Shown one piece after another: positions 23,433-24,702 of a stretch of DNA of 24,702 nt. Numbering within the stretch: the stretch's first letter is position 1; each line of letters starts with the position of its first letter. The stretch spans positions 1 to 24,702 of the forward strand of contig PLXW01000070.1 in the NCBI GenBank assembly GCA_003151595.1, in the 5' to 3' direction. The notes below the pieces were generated by a model, which was given only the letters and a program-made list of their open reading frames with translations, was not told the origin of the DNA and did no database searches. The translations under genes were made by a program, and so were the position numbers. This stretch comes from Myxococcales bacterium (lineage in GTDB: Bacteria > Myxococcota > Polyangia > Polyangiales > Polyangiaceae).

Positions 23433-24702
23433 ATGCCGCGTATTCGTTCCGCGTTCGTCTCGGTGCTCTTCCTCGCTCCCGTGCTCGCCGCTGCGGCTTG
23501 CTCGTCCGGAGCCGGTGATTCAGGGGAGAGAACGGCGGCCAACACGCCCTCGGGCGGTTTGGACGGCGTGACTCGCGTATGGCACTCGGCCGTATGTCCG
23601 GAGACCCCGCGGTTGGGCTCGTCACGGTGCATGGCGCACGTCGTGACCGACTCCGCGGGAAAGGTGATCTCCAACGCGACGCCGCAAGGGCTCGGCCCGG
23701 CCGACCTGGCGTCGGCGTACAAGCTTCCGACGACGGGTGGCACCGGAGCCACGGTCGCCGTCGTCGATGCGAACGACGACCCGAACGCGGAGTCGGACCT
23801 CGCCGTCTACCGCGCTCAGTATGGATTGCCCGCTTGCACGACGGCCAACGGCTGTTTCAAGAAGGTCAATCAGACCGGCGTGCAAGGGTCGTATCCCACC
23901 GCGGACAGCGGATGGGCGGGTGAGATCTCGCTCGACATCGACATGATCAGCGCCGTGTGTCCGAACTGTAAGATCCTCCTCGTCGAGGTGAACAGCGCCG
24001 ACGACGCCGACCTCGGCGCGGGCGTGAACGAAGCCGCCAAGCTCGGCGCCGTTGCGATCAGCAACAGCTACGGCGGTGGAGAGGATTCGACGACGCCGAG
24101 CGTGTCGTCGCAGTACTTCAACCACCCCGGCGTCTTCATCACGGCAAGCGCGGGCGACAATGGGTACGGCGCGAGCTTCCCGGCGACTTCGGAGTTCGTC
24201 ACTGCCGTCGGCGGAACCTCGCTCACCAAGTCGAGCTCCGCGCGCGGCTGGACCGAGACCGCGTGGAACTCCACCGGCAGCGGGTGCAGCGCGTACATCG
24301 CGAAGCCGTCCTGGCAGACCGACACCGGCTGCACGAAGCGCATGGAGTCGGACCTCTCGGCGGTCGCCGACCCGAACACGGGCGTCGCCGTCTATGACAC
24401 CTACGGTGGCTCGGCGGCCGGTGCGGCGGGATGGGAAGTGTACGGCGGGACGAGCGCGAGCTCGCCCATCGTCGCTTCGATCTTCGCTCTCACCGGACTC
24501 GCGTCCACCTCGACGCCGCAGTTCGCGTACTCGCACCCGACGTGGTTCTTCGACGTGACGAGCGGCTCCAACGGGAGCTGCACGAGCGCGTACGAGTGCA
24601 AGTCGGGCGCGGGCTACGACGGGCCGACGGGCTGGGGAACGCCGGACGTCGCAGCCTGGACCGGCGGCGGCGGCGGCAGCAGCTCGGGCAGCTCCAGTGG
24701 GA
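23433..24702 (+). CDS. S53 family peptidase without the usual propeptide, lipoprotein signal (3' end outside window)
   Basis: The frame is open from ATG 23433 to the window edge, 423 codons. AGGAGGG at 23421-23427 is a strong ribosome site. The signal peptide ends in VLAAAAC (Cys at about residue 23), so the protein is probably lipid-anchored. Only about 60 residues separate it from the catalytic domain, which opens with GLGPADLASAYKLP and ATVAVVDANDDPN, so the pro-kumamolisin domain of about 150 residues is absent. The catalytic residues are present: Glu164-x3-Asp168 in GEISLDID, Asp242 in SAGDNG, Ser341 in YGGTSASSP. Several Cys pairs (such as CTTANGC and CPNC) suggest disulfides. After GWGTPDVAAW a Gly/Ser-rich linker begins, so a further domain may follow outside the window. 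Confidence 0.92.
   Translation, partial: MPRIRSAFVSVLFLAPVLAAAACSSGAGDSGERTAANTPSGGLDGVTRVWHSAVCPETPRLGSSRCMAHVVTDSAGKVISNATPQGLGPADLASAYKLPTTGGTGATVAVVDANDDPNAESDLAVYRAQYGLPACTTANGCFKKVNQTGVQGSYPTADSGWAGEISLDIDMISAVCPNCKILLVEVNSADDADLGAGVNEAAKLGAVAISNSYGGGEDSTTPSVSSQYFNHPGVFITASAGDNGYGASFPATSEFVTAVGGTSLTKSSSARGWTETAWNSTGSGCSAYIAKPSWQTDTGCTKRMESDLSAVADPNTGVAVYDTYGGSAAGAAGWEVYGGTSASSPIVASIFALTGLASTSTPQFAYSHPTWFFDVTSGSNGSCTSAYECKSGAGYDGPTGWGTPDVAAWTGGGGGSSSGSSSG

Noticed and set aside
23195..23752. A 185-codon minus-strand frame over the start of the second S53 gene
   Set aside because: The plus strand has a strong ribosome site, signal peptide and S53 motifs; the minus frame has no recognisable features.

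Overview
The window looks like a chromosomal segment of a myxobacterium-like organism (Myxococcota, probably Polyangia). The evidence is a very high GC content, many GTG and TTG starts, several surface lipoproteins with Ser/Gly/Pro- or Asp-Ala-Gly-rich linkers behind the lipid-attachment cysteine, and secreted S53 peptidases. This is read from sequence style and protein families only; no marker gene fixes the species. I saw no tRNA, rRNA, CRISPR array, insertion sequence or phage gene.

Left part (1-9847): the 3' part of metH (cobalamin-dependent methionine synthase) runs in from the left edge. A TauE/SafE-type anion exporter and its small DUF1634-type membrane partner follow. Tail to tail with them, and overlapping by 76 nt, is a long lipoprotein that joins a beta-propeller to an alkaline-phosphatase-superfamily phosphoesterase. 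A repeat-rich divergent promoter separates it from an acidic, tail-anchored protein of unknown function. Next come a YdjM-like membrane protein, a small conserved-looking protein with a C-x2-H and a Cys-Cys motif, a CAP-domain lipoprotein, and a CDP-alcohol phosphatidyltransferase on the other strand.

Centre (10071-17899): a LytS/YehU-type sensor kinase and a LytTR response regulator share one base. After a 152-nt gap holding four TACGT repeats comes a complete tripartite efflux operon: a TolC-like outer membrane factor, a periplasmic adaptor and an RND permease, joined by 4-nt ATGA and GTGA overlaps. The simplest reading is a two-component system controlling the adjacent pump through those repeats.

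Right part (18017-24702): a small lipoprotein, panD (aspartate 1-decarboxylase), a full-length S53 peptidase with its propeptide, an OprO/OprP-type porin, then a 454-nt divergent intergenic region. The last gene is a second S53 peptidase. It lacks the usual propeptide, and it leaves the window within a Gly/Ser-rich linker. Its leader holds two hairpins, one of which displays the ribosome binding site in its loop. These genes suggest outward-facing degradation and uptake, consistent with a predatory or saprophytic lifestyle (inference).

Nothing here is clearly a new multi-gene system. The best leads are the LytTR-like repeat array, the structured leader of the second S53 gene, the repeat-rich divergent promoter at 6070-6154 and the small C-x2-H/CC protein.
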